DNA from: Diaporthe sp. PMI_573
Lineage: Eukaryota; Ascomycota; Sordariomycetes; Diaporthales; Diaporthaceae
Reading direction: 5' to 3'
NCBI GenBank assembly: GCA_021399435.1
Contig: JAJTUP010000097.1
Span: forward strand, 1 to 64,000
DNA length: 64,000 nucleotides
The notes beneath the pieces were generated by a model, which was not told where the DNA came from, searched no databases, and was given only the letters and a program-made list of their open reading frames with translations. The position numbers were made by a program, and so were the translations under genes. Position 1 is the first letter of the stretch. Each line of letters starts with the position of its first letter. This document shows positions 61,650-64,000 of the stretch, in pieces.

Positions 61650-64000
61650 ATGGACAAGCTCACATCTGCTCATAACATCGCGCCATGCTCTCCTCTTGGT
61701 GACAGAGGAAAGCGAGGCAACAGCGAACCTCCCAGGCCCGGCCCTCAAGCTCCGAAGACCTACGAGAGTGACTGCAAAGAGAACGCTCCCATGGTCGCCG
61801 AAGACTGCTCGGTTCCTAGGAGGCCCAAAAAGGCATCTCAGCCTCTGTCTCAGCCACCCGCCAACCCGCGCATCTCCGTCATTTCGCAAGCCTCTCGGGA
61901 CCAGGACGCCTCGAAGCGCGATTCCCAGGTTTCCAATACATCCGCTTCGACGGCGCGCTCCAACGACTCCAAAATCAAGACGCACATTGGGCCGTGGCAG
62001 CTTGGCAGGACCCTTAGTAAGGGCTCGTCAGCTCGCGTGCGGCTTGCGCGCCATCGACTGACCGGGCAGTCCGTCGCTGTCAAGATCATATCCAAGAAGA
62101 CCGCGTACCTGTCCCAAGCTGGCAGCATCGCACAGCTCGACAAGGTGGAGAGGCAGCTTCCAGAAGCGGACGATGGATTTCGTCGGCTACCTGTGACCGT
62201 GGAGCGAGAGATCGCAATCATGAAGTTGATCGAGCATCCGAACATCATCAAGATTCTTGACGTCTGGGAGAACCGGAATGAAATGTAATGTGACCTCATA
62301 TTGTGACATCCAAACTCGAGACCACACCACGAGGCATCCCACTGACATCGGTCCCCTCCTGCAGTTACCTGATTCTCGAATACTGCGACAGCAAAGACAT
62401 GTTCTCATATATCAACAACCGTGGCAAGCTGAGCGAGCGTGGCGCCGTCTACGTCTTCCGACAGATGATGAGCGCCATGGAATACTGTCACTCCTTTAAT
62501 ATTTGCCACCGGGATCTCAAGCCAGAGAACATTTTACTCTCCGATGCGTACGAGGTCAAGATCATTGACTTCGGCATGGCCGCTCTCCATCAAAACGATA
62601 AGAAGCTACGCACTGCCTGCGGAAGCCCTCACTACGCTGCTCCCGAACTTCTCAAGCAAAAGACGTATCGTGGAGACAAGACAGATGTCTGGAGCATGGG
62701 GGTCATCCTGTTCGCCATGTTGGAGCAGAGACTTCCCTTCGACGACCCGCACATGCCCACGATGTTGTCATTGTCGAAGAGGGCACTCTATGTCATGCCT
62801 GATGCTTTCAGTCCTGATGCCAAAGACATGATCCGGCGCATTCTTGTGACCGATCCGGATAAACGCATCTCAATTCGCGAGATGTGGGACCACCCGCTCA
62901 TCAAGAAATATGATAGATTCCCTGGTTTCGAGCAACATCGGAAACAGCCTCTCGACATGAGAGCGAGGTCAAAAGACGCTCCCATCAATGTCCGCGACAT
63001 AGATCCTCAGATTCTGCGGCCGCTCCGTGCCATGTGGCACTCTGCAGACGAGAAGGAAATCAAGTCCAAGCTTCTGAGCAAGGGGCCGAACGAGCAGAAG
63101 CTCTTCTATCACCTTCTCGTGAGCCACCGGGACCGCCTTCTGGAGAATTACGACCCCGAGTTGGCCCACTCCACAAGCGACTATCACCACCTGCGCCCGC
63201 CGGCTTGGACAACACGCGTCTCAACTCGCCAGTTCAAACTCCAGGGACGAACACCATCCCGCTTCACAGTGATATCGACCGTCGCCGACACTGAAGCCGG
63301 TGGAACGGTGCGCAGTTACGACCCATACTATGCCTCACGCGACCTGGCGCCTGGCCAAGCGAGTCGCGCGAGGATCGTGGTTCACCGTGCCCGCAGTCTG
63401 GAGCCTGGAAAAGCAAGGAGCGTGGCATCCGGCTCCGTGCCGTCTAGGATGGGGACAGGGTCTTCGTCAGTGGCGAGGAAGAGAATGAACCCTTCGATTC
63501 GCTCGCGAACCGTGAGCTATGCGCCATCCCAGCGTAGTTCAATGAGTTCGATTCGCAGCAGTCGTCAAGGCACCACGAGCTTATTAGTCAAGCCTCGACA
63601 TAGACGCGGTGTGAACTTTCCGAGCACCCGCAAAGGTCAACCATCAGCCAACCAACAAGGAAACGACGGCAGTATTGCGGCATCAGCCAGCATCGCGGGT
63701 GATCAGTCGACATATGACAGGGATAACACCTCGCCCAATAGTCCTCGCAAAAAGATCAAGAAAGAGCACAACTCGACGAACTCGCTCCGTCACATCGGCG
63801 CTTACGCGCCTGCTGTAGACGAGGAGATAATCCATTTCAGCAACAGCATTGCCAGGGATTGCGATGATGCCTTCAGCAGCTCGCTTATTGGCTCGCCTTC
63901 CGACACTCTGGATAGGAACCGCACAAGCCTTACGCCCTTCTCTATTGAGTTCGGTACACCTCCGATTCAGAAGACACCGGAGCCTGCTTGCACACCTCGT
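61650..64000 (+). CDS. GIN4/HSL1/CDR2-family (Nim1-related) Ser/Thr kinase, 5' part
   Basis: Exon 1 61650-62284, intron 62285-62364 (80 bp, gtaatg...ctgcag), exon 2 from 62365 open to the window end, so the 3' part is missing. ATG at 61650 is the first in frame. A Ser/Pro-rich head (residues 1-110) precedes the kinase domain from ~114: WQLGRTLSKGSSARVRLARH (loop with fewer glycines, usual for this family), VAVKII (Lys145), EREIAIMKLIEHPNII, then HRDLKPEN, DFGMA and the activation loop TACGSPHYAAPE typical of Nim1-type kinases. Downstream segments DRLLENYDPELAHSTSDYHHLRPPAWTTRVSTRQF and SRFTVISTVADTEAGGTVRSYDPYYASRDL are characteristic of fungal Gin4/Hsl1 homologues. These kinases act at septin sites and the cell cortex to control septum formation and mitotic entry via Wee1. 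Which orthologue this is cannot be fixed without the C-terminus. Confidence 0.93.

Overview
This window comes from a filamentous ascomycete (Pezizomycotina, most likely Sordariomycetes). The evidence is short GT-AG introns of 51-80 bp, a HET-type incompatibility protein, a LysM relic, a fungal DASH subunit (HSK3), SUB2, SMC5 and a GIN4/HSL1-type kinase, and a large AT-rich block of transposon relics carrying the C-to-T decay typical of repeat-induced point mutation (RIP).

Layout. 0-5.5 kb: normal-composition accessory DNA with the 3' part of a HET-domain gene and a secreted GH43-like glycosidase on the opposite strand. 5.5-27.15 kb: an AT-rich RIP island with no intact gene. By reading through stop codons (TAG where CAG or TGG is expected) I can still recognise one nearly full chromovirus pol on + (PR-RT-RH-IN-chromodomain), integrase/chromodomain fragments of three more Ty3/gypsy elements on -, a Ty1/copia-like gag on -, a Fot1/pogo transposase on -, two Cys-rich/coiled-coil ORFs lying antisense to and just beyond the 3' ends of chromovirus pol genes, five copies of one ~0.5 kb LTR-like repeat, a 170 bp gypsy LTR with its polypurine tract, an 85 bp inverted repeat pair and a ~350 bp ATT microsatellite.

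27.2-36 kb: an accessory region with mixed gene health. It holds a multi-LysM pseudogene, a Thr/Ala/Lys repeat protein, an unusual protein-kinase-like gene, a RecB-type PD-(D/E)XK nuclease-like reading frame cut by one TAG, and a two-ZZ-finger gene with apparent frame breaks. The kinase-like plus nuclease-like pair is the best candidate here for a poorly described system.

37-64 kb: the core chromosome. SUB2 (mRNA export/splicing helicase, -), an RPR2/RPP21-like RNase P subunit (+), HSK3 (DASH complex, -), a ketopantoate-reductase-like protein with a long disordered tail (-), SMC5 (-) and the start of a GIN4/HSL1-family kinase (+, runs off the window). I built exon models for SUB2, HSK3, the reductase and SMC5 whose splice phases close exactly. 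SUB2/RPR2-like and SMC5/GIN4-like are divergent pairs sharing promoter regions. Between the reductase start (47.08 kb) and the SMC5 stop (56.54 kb) lie about 9.4 kb of non-AT-rich DNA in which I can support no gene.
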